A DNA stretch of 5,655 bases, taken from NCBI GenBank assembly GCA_958435885.1, contig CAUBHZ010000143.1:1-5655 (forward strand). The letters run 5' to 3'. The notes beneath the pieces are model-generated. The model was not told the DNA's origin. It saw only the letters and a list, made by a program, of their open reading frames with translations, and searched no databases. Of the stretch, positions 1 through 5,655 are shown piece by piece; position 1 is the stretch's first letter; each line of letters opens with the position of its first letter. A program made the position numbers and the translations under genes. The DNA is from an uncultured Intestinimonas sp. GTDB taxonomy: Bacteria; Bacillota_A; Clostridia; Oscillospirales; Oscillospiraceae.

Positions 1-19
1 CCCTTCCCGACTGGTCTTT

Positions 20-47
20 GCCTACTTTCGGCCATTCGAAAGTAGGC
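20..47. repeat. Perfect 11-base-pair inverted repeat at the window edge
   Basis: GCCTACTTTCG (20-30) and CGAAAGTAGGC (37-47) are exact reverse complements separated by GCCATT. Neither strand has a T-run after the stem, so it does not look like an intrinsic terminator. It may be part of a dispersed palindromic repeat or an RNA-stabilising hairpin. The element may extend past the window. Confidence 0.6.
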
Positions 48-97
48 CGCCGGAGGCCGTAACTTCATAAGGAAAAGAGAAAAATAGTGCTGTGCTG

Positions 98-123
98 GGG
101 GCGCGTCTGGGAAGCCGCGCCCC
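98..123 (-). terminator. GC-rich hairpin downstream of mutL, possible terminator
   Basis: GGGGCGCG (98-105) pairs perfectly with CGCGCCCC (116-123) around a 10-base loop. On the minus strand a T-rich stretch (TATTTTTCTCTTTT) follows about 13 bases beyond the stem. The stem is strong, but the spacing to the T-tract is longer than in a textbook intrinsic terminator. It is nevertheless the best candidate for ending the mutL transcript. Confidence 0.4.
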
Positions 124-140
124 ACAAAAAGGAGATACCA

Positions 141-163
141 TGCTGCCGGGGCGGGCGGCCGCA
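141..163 (-). terminator. Possible weak terminator hairpin just after mutL
   Basis: On the minus strand TGCGGCCG (163-156) pairs with CGGCAGCA (148-141) with one G-A mismatch and a 7-base loop. A TCTCCTTTTT stretch follows after a gap. It begins 4 bases after the mutL stop codon. The stem is short and the T-run does not adjoin it, so termination here is only a suggestion. Confidence 0.3.
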
Positions 164-167
164 GGCC

Positions 168-2114
168 TCACGCCCGCTTGAAGAGCTTTTCCAGCTGATT
201 TCGGGTGAGCTCGATGGCCACAGGGCGGCCGTGGGGACAGTATTTGACCTCCCCCGACATGACGGCCTGGGCCACCCGCTCCAGCTCGGCGGGGCCGTTC
301 TTCTGGCCGCCCTTGATGGCGGCCTTGCAGGCCATGGTGGCCAGCAGGTGATCCCGCACGCCGTCGGGGTCGGTCCGCCGGGCGGACAGCAGGTCCCCGG
401 CCAGCTCCAGGAGGGTGGCCTCCACCTCCCCGGCGTCCACATAGTCGGGGCACTGGCGGACCACCACCGCCCCGCCGCCGAAGTCCTCGCAGGAGAAGCC
501 GAACCGCTCCAGCTCCTCGGTGTGCTCCAGCAGGGCGGCCGCCTCCTCGGGGGCGGGGGTGAACACCACCGGCGTCAGGAGCAGCTGCACCATGGGGGCG
601 TACCCCGCCGCCTTCAGCTTGTCGAAATTCATCCGCTCATGGGCGGCGTGCTTGTCGATGATGAAGGCCTTGTCCCCCTGCTCCACCAGGACGTAGGTCT
701 GGAAGAGCTCCCCCCGGACGGTCCAGGGTTCCGGTTTTGCCTCCGCCGGGACGGGTTCGGCCACCGGCTCCGGCGCGGCCTTGACAACGGGTGTGGGTAC
801 CGTCTCCGGCTCCGGCGTGGGCTGTGCGGTGGGGACGGCCTTCTCTTTGACCGGCTCCGGCTTCACCGGGGCGGGCTCCGCAAAGACCGGCTTTGCAAAG
901 TCGTGGATGGGCAGCCCGCCTGCCTGCCGCACCGGGGGAACCGCCTCCCGCCGGGGGGGCTCTGTTTTGGGCCGCGACGGCGCCCAGGTTCTGGGCTGGC
1001 TCCGGGTCTGGACGGCCCGGCGGTACTCCTCTGACGACAGGTTGAGGAAGGTCTGATTGGGGGTGACGGTGTCGTGCCCGGCGGGCTTTTTGGGGGCGTC
1101 CAGGTGGGCCTGGGGAGGCCGGGCATTGGCCTCCAGCGCCCCCAGCACGGCGTGGTAGACGGCGTCGAAGATCTTCTTCTCACTGACGAACTTGACCTCG
1201 GTCTTGGCGGGGTGGACGTTGACGTCCACGCCGTTGAGCCGGGTGGTGAGGTGGAGGACGCAGGCGGGGAACTTGCCCACCATGCGCTGGTTCTGGTAGG
1301 CCTGCTCCAGGGCGGCCATGAGGAGGCGGGACTTGATGAAGCGGCCGTTGACAAAGAAGAACTGGTAGTTCCGGGAGCCCCGGCAGCAGGCGGGCAGGGA
1401 GGCGAAGCCCTCCACGGTGACGGCGTCCTCGCCGGAGCCCTTCACGGGGAGCATACCCAGGGCCAGCTCCCGGCCCAGCACGGCGTAGAGGGCGGACTGG
1501 AGCTTTCCGTCCCCGGGGGTGAGAAGCTCCTGCCTGCCGTCCCGGAGGAATTTGAAGGAGACGCCGGGCCGGGCCAGGGCCTCCCGCTGGACGGCGGCAA
1601 AGACGGCGGCGCCCTCGGCGGTGTCCTTTTTCATGAACTTGAGCCGGGCGGGGGTGTTGTAGAAGAGGTCCCGCACCACCATGGTGGTGCCCTGGGGACA
1701 GCCGGCCTCCTCCCTGCCGGTGACCACGCCGCCCTCCAGGGTGAGGGCCACTCCCAGGTCGTTGCCCTGGGCCCGGGTGAGCACCTCGATGCGGGACACG
1801 GCGGCGATGGCGGCCAGAGCCTCGCCCCGGAAGCCCAGGGTGCCGATGGCGGCCAGGTCGTGCTCGGTGCGCACCTTGCTGGTGGCGTGGCGGAGGAAGG
1901 CGGTCTCCACGTCGGCGGGGGGAATGCCGCAGCCGTTGTCGGTCACCCGGATGTATGACATGCCGCCGTGCTGGATCTCCACGGTGACGGCGGCGGCGCC
2001 GGCGTCGATGGCGTTTTCCAGCAGCTCCTTCACCACCGAGGCGGGGCGCTCCACCACCTCGCCGGCGGCGATGAGGTCGGCCACGTGGCTGTCCAGGACT
2101 TGAATGTGGGGCAT
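168..2114 (-). CDS. mutL: DNA mismatch repair protein MutL with endonuclease domain
   Basis: MutL is the GHKL ATPase that links mismatch recognition by MutS to strand incision and removal. The 648-residue product begins with a canonical MutL N terminus (IAAGEVVERPASVVKE at 15-30) with catalytic E30 and N34, DNGCGI (59-64), ATSK (77-80) and GFRGEAL (94-100). A transducer domain follows to roughly residue 330. Next comes a variable linker that is rich in Pro, Glu and Val at about 409-463. The C-terminal domain (464-648) carries the latent nicking-nuclease elements: DKHAAHE (487-493), ACKAAIK (595-601) and CPHGRP (626-631). QLLLTP (510-515) resembles the beta-clamp-binding motif of Bacillus MutL. 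In the DQHAxxExxxxE consensus, position 2 is Lys and the last Glu is Asp498. The start at 2114 matches the family and has a modest GGTGA 4 bases upstream. It lies 27 bases after the CPBP gene with no terminator between, so co-transcription is likely. Confidence 0.98.
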   Translation of the reverse strand: MPHIQVLDSHVADLIAAGEVVERPASVVKELLENAIDAGAAAVTVEIQHGGMSYIRVTDNGCGIPPADVETAFLRHATSKVRTEHDLAAIGTLGFRGEALAAIAAVSRIEVLTRAQGNDLGVALTLEGGVVTGREEAGCPQGTTMVVRDLFYNTPARLKFMKKDTAEGAAVFAAVQREALARPGVSFKFLRDGRQELLTPGDGKLQSALYAVLGRELALGMLPVKGSGEDAVTVEGFASLPACCRGSRNYQFFFVNGRFIKSRLLMAALEQAYQNQRMVGKFPACVLHLTTRLNGVDVNVHPAKTEVKFVSEKKIFDAVYHAVLGALEANARPPQAHLDAPKKPAGHDTVTPNQTFLNLSSEEYRRAVQTRSQPRTWAPSRPKTEPPRREAVPPVRQAGGLPIHDFAKPVFAEPAPVKPEPVKEKAVPTAQPTPEPETVPTPVVKAAPEPVAEPVPAEAKPEPWTVRGELFQTYVLVEQGDKAFIIDKHAAHERMNFDKLKAAGYAPMVQLLLTPVVFTPAPEEAAALLEHTEELERFGFSCEDFGGGAVVVRQCPDYVDAGEVEATLLELAGDLLSARRTDPDGVRDHLLATMACKAAIKGGQKNGPAELERVAQAVMSGEVKYCPHGRPVAIELTRNQLEKLFKRA

Positions 2115-2118
2115 GGTG

Positions 2119-2123
2119 TCACC
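2119..2123 (-). promoter_or_regulatory. Weak ribosome-binding site of mutL
   Basis: GGTGA on the minus strand lies 4 bases before the mutL ATG at 2114. It is clearly weaker than the sites of mutS and the CPBP gene. If all three are on one message, MutL may be made less efficiently or depend partly on ribosomes finishing the CPBP gene 27 bases upstream. Confidence 0.45.
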
Positions 2124-2141
2124 AGCTTTCTGTGCACAGGA

Positions 2142-2849
2142 TCAGAGGAGGGCCATGGCCAGGCTCAGGCCGTTGAGGGCCATGTGGAGGGCGATGGCCG
2201 ACCAGATGGAGCCGCCCTTGTCGTAGCACCAGGTGAGGGCGGAGTTCATGGGGAGGTAGCGGATCAGCAGGAGCAGATAGGCAGGGTCGGGGCCCATGGG
2301 GGTCCATACGAAGGGGAGGACGCAGAAGAGGCCGTAGCCCAGGATGGACAGGGCGAAGGCCAGGGCCCGGCTGTACCGCCGCAGGCTGCCGAAGAGGAGC
2401 CCCCGGAAGAGGACCTCCTCCATGATGGGCATGAGGAGGACCAGCACTGCCACGGTGGCGGGGGGCGAGAGGAAGAAGGAGTCGGCGTAGGAGGCGGGGT
2501 TGGGGTCCTCCACCGGCAGGGGGAGGAGGGAAAAGAGGACCTGGAGGACGCCGCCCCCCACCAGACCGGCCAGGAAGGCGGTGAGGTTCTCGGGCAGGTC
2601 GTCCAGGAGGATGTCAAAACCCTGGCGCAGGAAGCTCCAGAAGAGGAGCAGGGTGGCGCACAGGAGGAGGAAGTAGTAGATAAGGCTGAACTCGGGAGCC
2701 TGGAGGAAGAAGTCGAAGCGCTGGCTCAGCAGCATCTGGAGCCACCCCATGACCAGGGGGAAGACCAGCAGGTAAAGGACAAAAAACACCCAGCCCCGGC
2801 AGAATTCCGACGGGGTGAAGCGGGCTTTCCACTGTCGTTTGGGGTACAT
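2142..2849 (-). CDS. CPBP family membrane protein (Abi/Rce1-like putative intramembrane protease) with an altered motif 2
   Basis: The predicted 235-residue polytopic membrane protein has about seven hydrophobic segments, near residues 19-41, 53-75, 88-111, 130-150, 161-182, 189-206 and 213-234. Two signatures of the CPBP (Rce1/Abi) glutamic intramembrane protease family are clear: MEEVLFRG (E144, E145, R149; motif EExxxR) and HMALN (H222, N226; motif HxxxN). The middle motif, normally FxxxH, aligns best with YGLFC (172-176), giving Tyr for Phe and Cys for the expected His; no other His lies nearby. It may therefore be an atypical or inactive member. Family roles include CAAX-type processing, bacteriocin self-immunity and scaffolding; the substrate here is unknown. 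The ATG at 2849 is preferred because AAGGAGG sits 8 bases upstream. An in-frame GTG at 2894 would add 15 residues but leaves that ribosome-binding site inside the gene. It lies 63 bases after mutS and 27 before mutL, and a promoter-like element precedes it. Confidence 0.9.
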   Translation of the reverse strand: MYPKRQWKARFTPSEFCRGWVFFVLYLLVFPLVMGWLQMLLSQRFDFFLQAPEFSLIYYFLLLCATLLLFWSFLRQGFDILLDDLPENLTAFLAGLVGGGVLQVLFSLLPLPVEDPNPASYADSFFLSPPATVAVLVLLMPIMEEVLFRGLLFGSLRRYSRALAFALSILGYGLFCVLPFVWTPMGPDPAYLLLLIRYLPMNSALTWCYDKGGSIWSAIALHMALNGLSLAMALL

Positions 2850-2857
2850 GGGAAGGG

Positions 2858-2864
2858 CCTCCTT
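2858..2864 (-). promoter_or_regulatory. Ribosome-binding site that fixes the CPBP start
   Basis: AAGGAGG on the minus strand lies 8 bases before the ATG at 2849. It argues for that start over the upstream in-frame GTG at 2894, which has no comparable site. Confidence 0.8.
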
Positions 2865-2872
2865 CGGGTGTT

Positions 2873-2893
2873 TGTGGGGCGGCGGGTCCCACA
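2873..2893 (-). promoter_or_regulatory. Hairpin in the mutS-CPBP gap (leader hairpin or weak mutS 3' end)
   Basis: TGTGGG (2873-2878) pairs with CCCACA (2888-2893) around a 9-base loop. It lies between the -10 element and the CPBP ribosome-binding site. On the minus strand the stem is followed by AACACCC with no T-run, so it is not a normal intrinsic terminator. It could stabilise the end of a mutS transcript, form early in a CPBP leader, or be chance in GC-rich sequence. Confidence 0.25.
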
Positions 2894-2896
2894 CAC

Positions 2897-2905
2897 ATTA
2901 TATCA
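2897..2905 (-). promoter_or_regulatory. Probable extended -10 promoter for the CPBP gene and mutL
   Basis: On the minus strand this site reads TGATATAAT: a perfect TATAAT hexamer (2902-2897) with the TG of an extended -10 element directly in front. It starts 7 bases after the mutS stop codon, in an otherwise GC-rich region. No good TTGACA-like -35 is present at 16-18 bases spacing (the 17-base position reads GAAGCT), which fits an extended -10 promoter. The predicted transcript would start near 2890 and give a leader of about 40 bases before the CPBP start codon. It would let the CPBP gene and mutL be expressed independently of mutS. The motif is seen directly; promoter activity is inferred. 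Confidence 0.55.
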
Positions 2906-2912
2906 ACTGTCC

Positions 2913-5510
2913 TTACAGCAGCTTCTTGAGCTCATAAACCAGGTTGAGGGCCTCGATGGGGGTGAGGGTGTCCAGGTTGGTCTGCCGCAGGCGCTGGGCC
3001 ACCTGGTTTGCCCCCATGTCCAGGAAGGACACCTGGTCGTCGGCGGGAGCCTGGACGGGGGCGGGGGCGGGACAGCCCTGGCTCTCCAGCTCGGACAGAA
3101 TGTCCCGGGACCGGCGGATGACCCGGTCGGGCACCCCGGCCAGGGAGGCCACCTCGATGCCGTAGCTCTGGTCGGCGGGGCCGGGGACGATCTTGCGCAG
3201 GAAGATGACGTCGTCCTTCCGCTTCTTGGCGGCCACGTTGTAGTTCTTCACCCCGGGGATCTCCCCCTCCAGGCAGGTGAGCTCGTGGTAGTGGGTGGCG
3301 AAGAGGGTCTTGCACCCCAGGCGGCGCTTGTCGGCGCAGTACTCCAGCACCGCCCGGGCGATGGCCATGCCGTCGTAGGTGGAGGTGCCCCGGCCGATCT
3401 CGTCCAGAATGAGGAGGCTCTTGGGAGTGGCGTTCTTCAGAAGCTCGGCCACCTCGGTCATCTCCACCATAAAGGTGGACTGTCCGGCGGCCAGGTCGTC
3501 GCTGGCGCCGATGCGGGTGAAGACCCGGTCCACCACGCCGATGCGGGCGCTCCTGGCGGGGACGAAGGACCCCATCTGGGCCATGAGCACCGTGAGGGCG
3601 GTCTGGCGCATGTAGGTGGACTTACCCGCCATGTTGGGGCCGGTGATGATGGCCACCAGGTTGTCCTTGCCGTCCAGGTGGACGTCGTTGGGGACGAAGA
3701 GGGCGTCCTTGAGCACCTTCTCCACCACCGGGTGGCGGCCCTCCACGATGTCCAGACGGTCGGAGAGGTCCACCTCCGGCTTGCAGTAGCGGCCCTCGGC
3801 GGCCACGGCGGCGAAGGAGAGGAGGACGTCCACCTGGGCCACGGCGGCGGCGGTGCGCTGGACGGCGTCCACCTGGGCGGCGGCGGCCTCACGGAGCTGG
3901 CAGAAGAGCTCGTACTCCAGGGCGGTGAGCTTGTCCTGGGCGGAGAGAATGGTGTGCTCCATCTCCTTGAGCTCCTGGGTGATGAAACGCTCACAGTTGA
4001 CCAGGGTCTGCTTGCGGATGTAGTCCTCGGGGACCTGGTCGTAGTAGGACTTGGAGACCTCGATGTAATAGCCGAAGACCTTGTTGTAGCCCACCTTCAG
4101 GCTCTTGATGCCGGTGCGCTCCTTCTCCCGGGCCTCCACCTGGGCCACCATGCCCTTGCCGTTGGTCTGGATGTCCCGGAGGTAGTCCACGTCGGCGTTC
4201 CAGCCGCCCCGGATGAAGCCGCCCTCCCGGACGGAGAAGGGGGGCTCCTCCACCAGGGCCCGGTCCAGGGTGTCCCGGAGGGCGGGCAGGTCGTCCATGG
4301 TCTCCCGGAGGACGGTGAGGAGGGACGAGGAGAAGGGGGACAGGAGCTCACGGAGCCGGGGCAGCTTCCCCAGGCCGGAGGAGAGGGCGGTGAGGTCCCG
4401 GGCGCCGGCGGTGCCGTAGACGATGCGGCCGATGAGCCGCTCCAGGTCGGTGACCTCCCGGAGGCAGGCGGAGAGCTCCTGGCGGGCGATGGCGTCCCCC
4501 ACCAGCTCCTCCACGGCGTCCAGCCGCTTGTTGATCTGGGCGGGAGACAGGAGGGGACGCTCCATCCAGGAGCGGATGAGCCGCCCGCCCATGGCGGTGC
4601 GGGTCTTGTCCAGCACCCACAGGAGGGAGCCCTTCTTCTCCTTGCCCCGGAGGGTCTCGGTGAGTTCCAGGTTCCGCCGGGCGGTGAGGTCCAGCTCCAT
4701 GAACTCGCCGCCGGCGGTGTAGTGGAAGGCGGTGAGGTGGGAGAGGTCGGTCTTCTGGGTGTCGTAGAGGTAGGTGAGCATGCCGCCGCAGGCCCGGACG
4801 GCGTACGTCCCCTCCGGGGGAAGATTGTCCAGCCCCGAGCGGAACTGCTTCCGGCACAGCGCCCAGGCCTGGTCGGGGGCGAAGTCGGCCTCGTTTCCCT
4901 TCTCACACCGGCACTCCAGCCGGGCTTTCAGAAAGTCCCGCAGGTCCTTGCAGTCCCAGGCGGCGGCGTCCAGCACGGCCTCCCGGGGGGAGAACCGGCC
5001 CAGCTCGTTGGTGAGGTGCTCCTCCCAGCCCGGCCCGGCGAAGGCGGCGGCGGACACCTCGCCGGTGGAGATGTCGCAGAAGCAGACGCCGGCGGCGTCC
5101 CGGTCCAGGCAGACGGCGGCGATGAAGTTGTTCTTCCCCTCCTCCAGCATGGAGGACTCGATGAGGGTGCCGGGGGTGACGATGCGGATGATGTCCCGGT
5201 CCACCAGGCCCTTGGCGGTGGCGGGGTCCTCCATCTGCTCGCAGATGGCCACCTTGTAGCCCTTGGCGATGAGCCGGGAGAGGTAGGCCTCCACCGAGTG
5301 GTAGGGCACGCCGCACATGGGGGTGCGCTGCTCGGGGGGCTTGTTCCGGTCACGGGTGGTGAGGGTCAGGTCCAGCTCCTGGGACACCAGCTTGGCGTCC
5401 TCGTTGAACATCTCGTAAAAATCCCCCAGCCGGAACATGAGGATGCAGTCCGGGTGCTCCGCCTTCATCTGGAGGTATTGTTTCATCATGGGGGTGACTT
5501 CGGCGGGCAT
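2913..5510 (-). CDS. mutS: DNA mismatch repair protein MutS (MutS1 type)
   Basis: MutS is the cytoplasmic ATPase that binds base mismatches and small insertion/deletion loops and then recruits MutL. The 865-residue product is close to the usual length of about 850-860. The N-terminal mismatch-binding domain has GDFYEMF with the mismatch-probing Phe-x-Glu at F31/E33, so this is MutS1 and not MutS2. Connector, lever and clamp domains follow, including a recognisable FGYYIEV segment. The C-terminal ATPase has Walker A GPNMAGKST (624-632), the signature region ASDDLAAGQSTF, Walker B with DE at 703-704, and THYHEL. QVSFL (826-830) resembles a beta-clamp-binding peptide, and residues 846-865 match the family's C-terminal oligomerisation helix. 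The start is chosen at 5510 because AGGAGG lies 7 bases upstream and MutS homology begins there; the frame stays open upstream only through repeat-derived sequence. The gene is intact, with a TAA stop, and is followed by a CPBP gene and mutL. Confidence 0.98.
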   Translation of the reverse strand: MPAEVTPMMKQYLQMKAEHPDCILMFRLGDFYEMFNEDAKLVSQELDLTLTTRDRNKPPEQRTPMCGVPYHSVEAYLSRLIAKGYKVAICEQMEDPATAKGLVDRDIIRIVTPGTLIESSMLEEGKNNFIAAVCLDRDAAGVCFCDISTGEVSAAAFAGPGWEEHLTNELGRFSPREAVLDAAAWDCKDLRDFLKARLECRCEKGNEADFAPDQAWALCRKQFRSGLDNLPPEGTYAVRACGGMLTYLYDTQKTDLSHLTAFHYTAGGEFMELDLTARRNLELTETLRGKEKKGSLLWVLDKTRTAMGGRLIRSWMERPLLSPAQINKRLDAVEELVGDAIARQELSACLREVTDLERLIGRIVYGTAGARDLTALSSGLGKLPRLRELLSPFSSSLLTVLRETMDDLPALRDTLDRALVEEPPFSVREGGFIRGGWNADVDYLRDIQTNGKGMVAQVEAREKERTGIKSLKVGYNKVFGYYIEVSKSYYDQVPEDYIRKQTLVNCERFITQELKEMEHTILSAQDKLTALEYELFCQLREAAAAQVDAVQRTAAAVAQVDVLLSFAAVAAEGRYCKPEVDLSDRLDIVEGRHPVVEKVLKDALFVPNDVHLDGKDNLVAIITGPNMAGKSTYMRQTALTVLMAQMGSFVPARSARIGVVDRVFTRIGASDDLAAGQSTFMVEMTEVAELLKNATPKSLLILDEIGRGTSTYDGMAIARAVLEYCADKRRLGCKTLFATHYHELTCLEGEIPGVKNYNVAAKKRKDDVIFLRKIVPGPADQSYGIEVASLAGVPDRVIRRSRDILSELESQGCPAPAPVQAPADDQVSFLDMGANQVAQRLRQTNLDTLTPIEALNLVYELKKLL

Positions 5511-5517
5511 TGGGATT

Positions 5518-5523
5518 CCTCCT
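5518..5523 (-). promoter_or_regulatory. Ribosome-binding site that fixes the mutS start
   Basis: AGGAGG on the minus strand lies 7 bases before the ATG at 5510. It settles the mutS start, because the same frame stays open further upstream to an ATG at 5615 with no family-like sequence. Confidence 0.85.
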
Positions 5524-5586
5524 CTGGAAATAAATAAGGTAAGATCATGGAGACGGGCTGTGTGTGGGAGCGCCGCAGGCCGCCCG
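5524..5586 (-). other. Leader region of mutS without a clear promoter
   Basis: An AT-rich patch (about 5527-5546), unusual in this GC-rich window, lies just upstream of the mutS ribosome-binding site. It contains several weak -10-like stretches, but none with a good -35 or an extended TG. The patch is a plausible place for a promoter, but I cannot name a start site. Nothing here codes for a recognisable product. Confidence 0.3.
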
Positions 5587-5648
5587 AAAGCCTTCCCCTG
5601 GGGGGAAGGTGGCATGGCCGCAGGCCATGACGGATGAGGGGGAGCCTT
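5587..5648. repeat. Two-hairpin palindromic intergenic repeat upstream of mutS
   Basis: Two near-adjacent perfect stem-loops lie here. CCTTCCCC (5591-5598) pairs with GGGGAAGG (5602-5609) around TGG, and CATGGCC (5613-5619) pairs with GGCCATG (5623-5629) around GCA. The hexamer AGCCTT occurs at both edges (5589-5594 and 5643-5648) in direct orientation. The overall form (AAGGCTCC, then ATCCGTCA, a variable hairpin, then a C-rich/G-rich hairpin and AAGGCTTT on the minus strand) resembles short dispersed repeats I recall from gut Clostridia genomes. That resemblance is from memory; copy number cannot be tested with one copy in the window. Confidence 0.6.
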
Positions 5649-5655
5649 GCGGCGT

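Noticed and set aside
1..72. Minus-strand ATG frame running off the left edge, as a candidate downstream gene such as miaA
   Set aside because: No ribosome-binding site, the frame runs through the 11-base-pair inverted repeat, and the residues do not resemble MiaA or another known protein start.
158..167. Decamer GCCGCAGGCC in intergenic sequence at 158-167, 5572-5581 and 5617-5626
   Set aside because: It also occurs inside mutS (4785-4794), so it is better explained by base composition than by an intergenic signal.
87..1034. Plus-strand open frame of 315 codons antisense to mutL
   Set aside because: Same codon-aligned shadow effect; no domain and no ribosome-binding site that fits its start.
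2850..2894. GTG start for the CPBP gene, adding 15 residues
   Set aside because: No ribosome-binding site precedes it, the added segment is Pro/His-rich and overlaps the strong AAGGAGG for the ATG at 2849, and it would lie only a few bases from the predicted transcript start.
2887..2897. Eleven-base match TGTGTGTGGGA between the CPBP promoter region and 5559-5569, in opposite orientation
   Set aside because: Mostly a TG dinucleotide run; likely chance, and the two positions share no other context.
4097..4906. Minus-strand open frame of 269 codons inside mutS
   Set aside because: Out-of-frame shadow rich in Ser, Pro, Arg and Trp within an intact, well-conserved mutS.
1968..5537. A very long plus-strand open frame (1189 codons) opposite mutS, the CPBP gene and the start of mutL
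   Set aside because: It is exactly codon-aligned with all three minus-strand genes, which share one phase because both gaps are multiples of three. Stops would need sense codons TTA, CTA or TCA, which GC-rich codon usage avoids. The translation is low-complexity (Gly, Val, Glu, His) with no recognisable domain.
5511..5615. Extension of mutS to an ATG at 5615, adding 35 residues
   Set aside because: The extra residues come from the palindromic repeat and leader, match nothing in MutS, and bypass the AGGAGG site at 5518-5523.
1..5655. CRISPR arrays, tRNA or rRNA genes, insertion sequences, defence systems
   Set aside because: No spaced direct repeats, no cloverleaf or rRNA-like sequence and no transposase seen; nearly all of the window is occupied by the three genes.

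Overview
The window reads as a chromosomal DNA-repair locus from a high-GC, Gram-positive anaerobe of the Clostridia. An Oscillospiraceae-type gut bacterium is the best guess, inferred and not proven. The pointers are GC-rich codon usage, strong AGGAGG-type ribosome-binding sites, MutS and MutL proteins of the Firmicutes type (MutL carries the endonuclease motifs), and a palindromic intergenic repeat of a style I associate with gut Clostridia.

All three genes lie on the minus strand, so transcription runs from high to low coordinates. From right to left: a 145-base upstream region (5511-5655) with a two-hairpin palindromic repeat and an AT-rich leader; mutS (5510-2913); a 63-base gap with a good extended -10 promoter; a small CPBP-family membrane protein gene (2849-2142); a 27-base gap; mutL (2114-168); and a 167-base tail (167-1) with three inverted repeats and no convincing gene.

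MutS recognises mismatches and recruits MutL. MutL carries the DxHAxxE, ACxxAI and CPHGRP elements of the latent nicking endonuclease, so this is expected to be the methyl-independent form of mismatch repair that does not use MutH. Both proteins also show candidate beta-clamp-binding peptides (QVSFL in MutS, QLLLTP in MutL). The CPBP protein between them has no obvious repair role. It keeps the EExxxR and HxxxN motifs of the family but has Cys where the second-motif His is expected. Its own promoter and its tight spacing to mutL suggest that mutL is co-transcribed with it, and partly uncoupled from mutS.

This is mostly ordinary, conserved sequence. I found no convincing undescribed system. 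The items most worth a second look are the CPBP gene placed inside mutSL, its altered motif 2, the promoter in front of it, and the palindromic elements flanking the locus.
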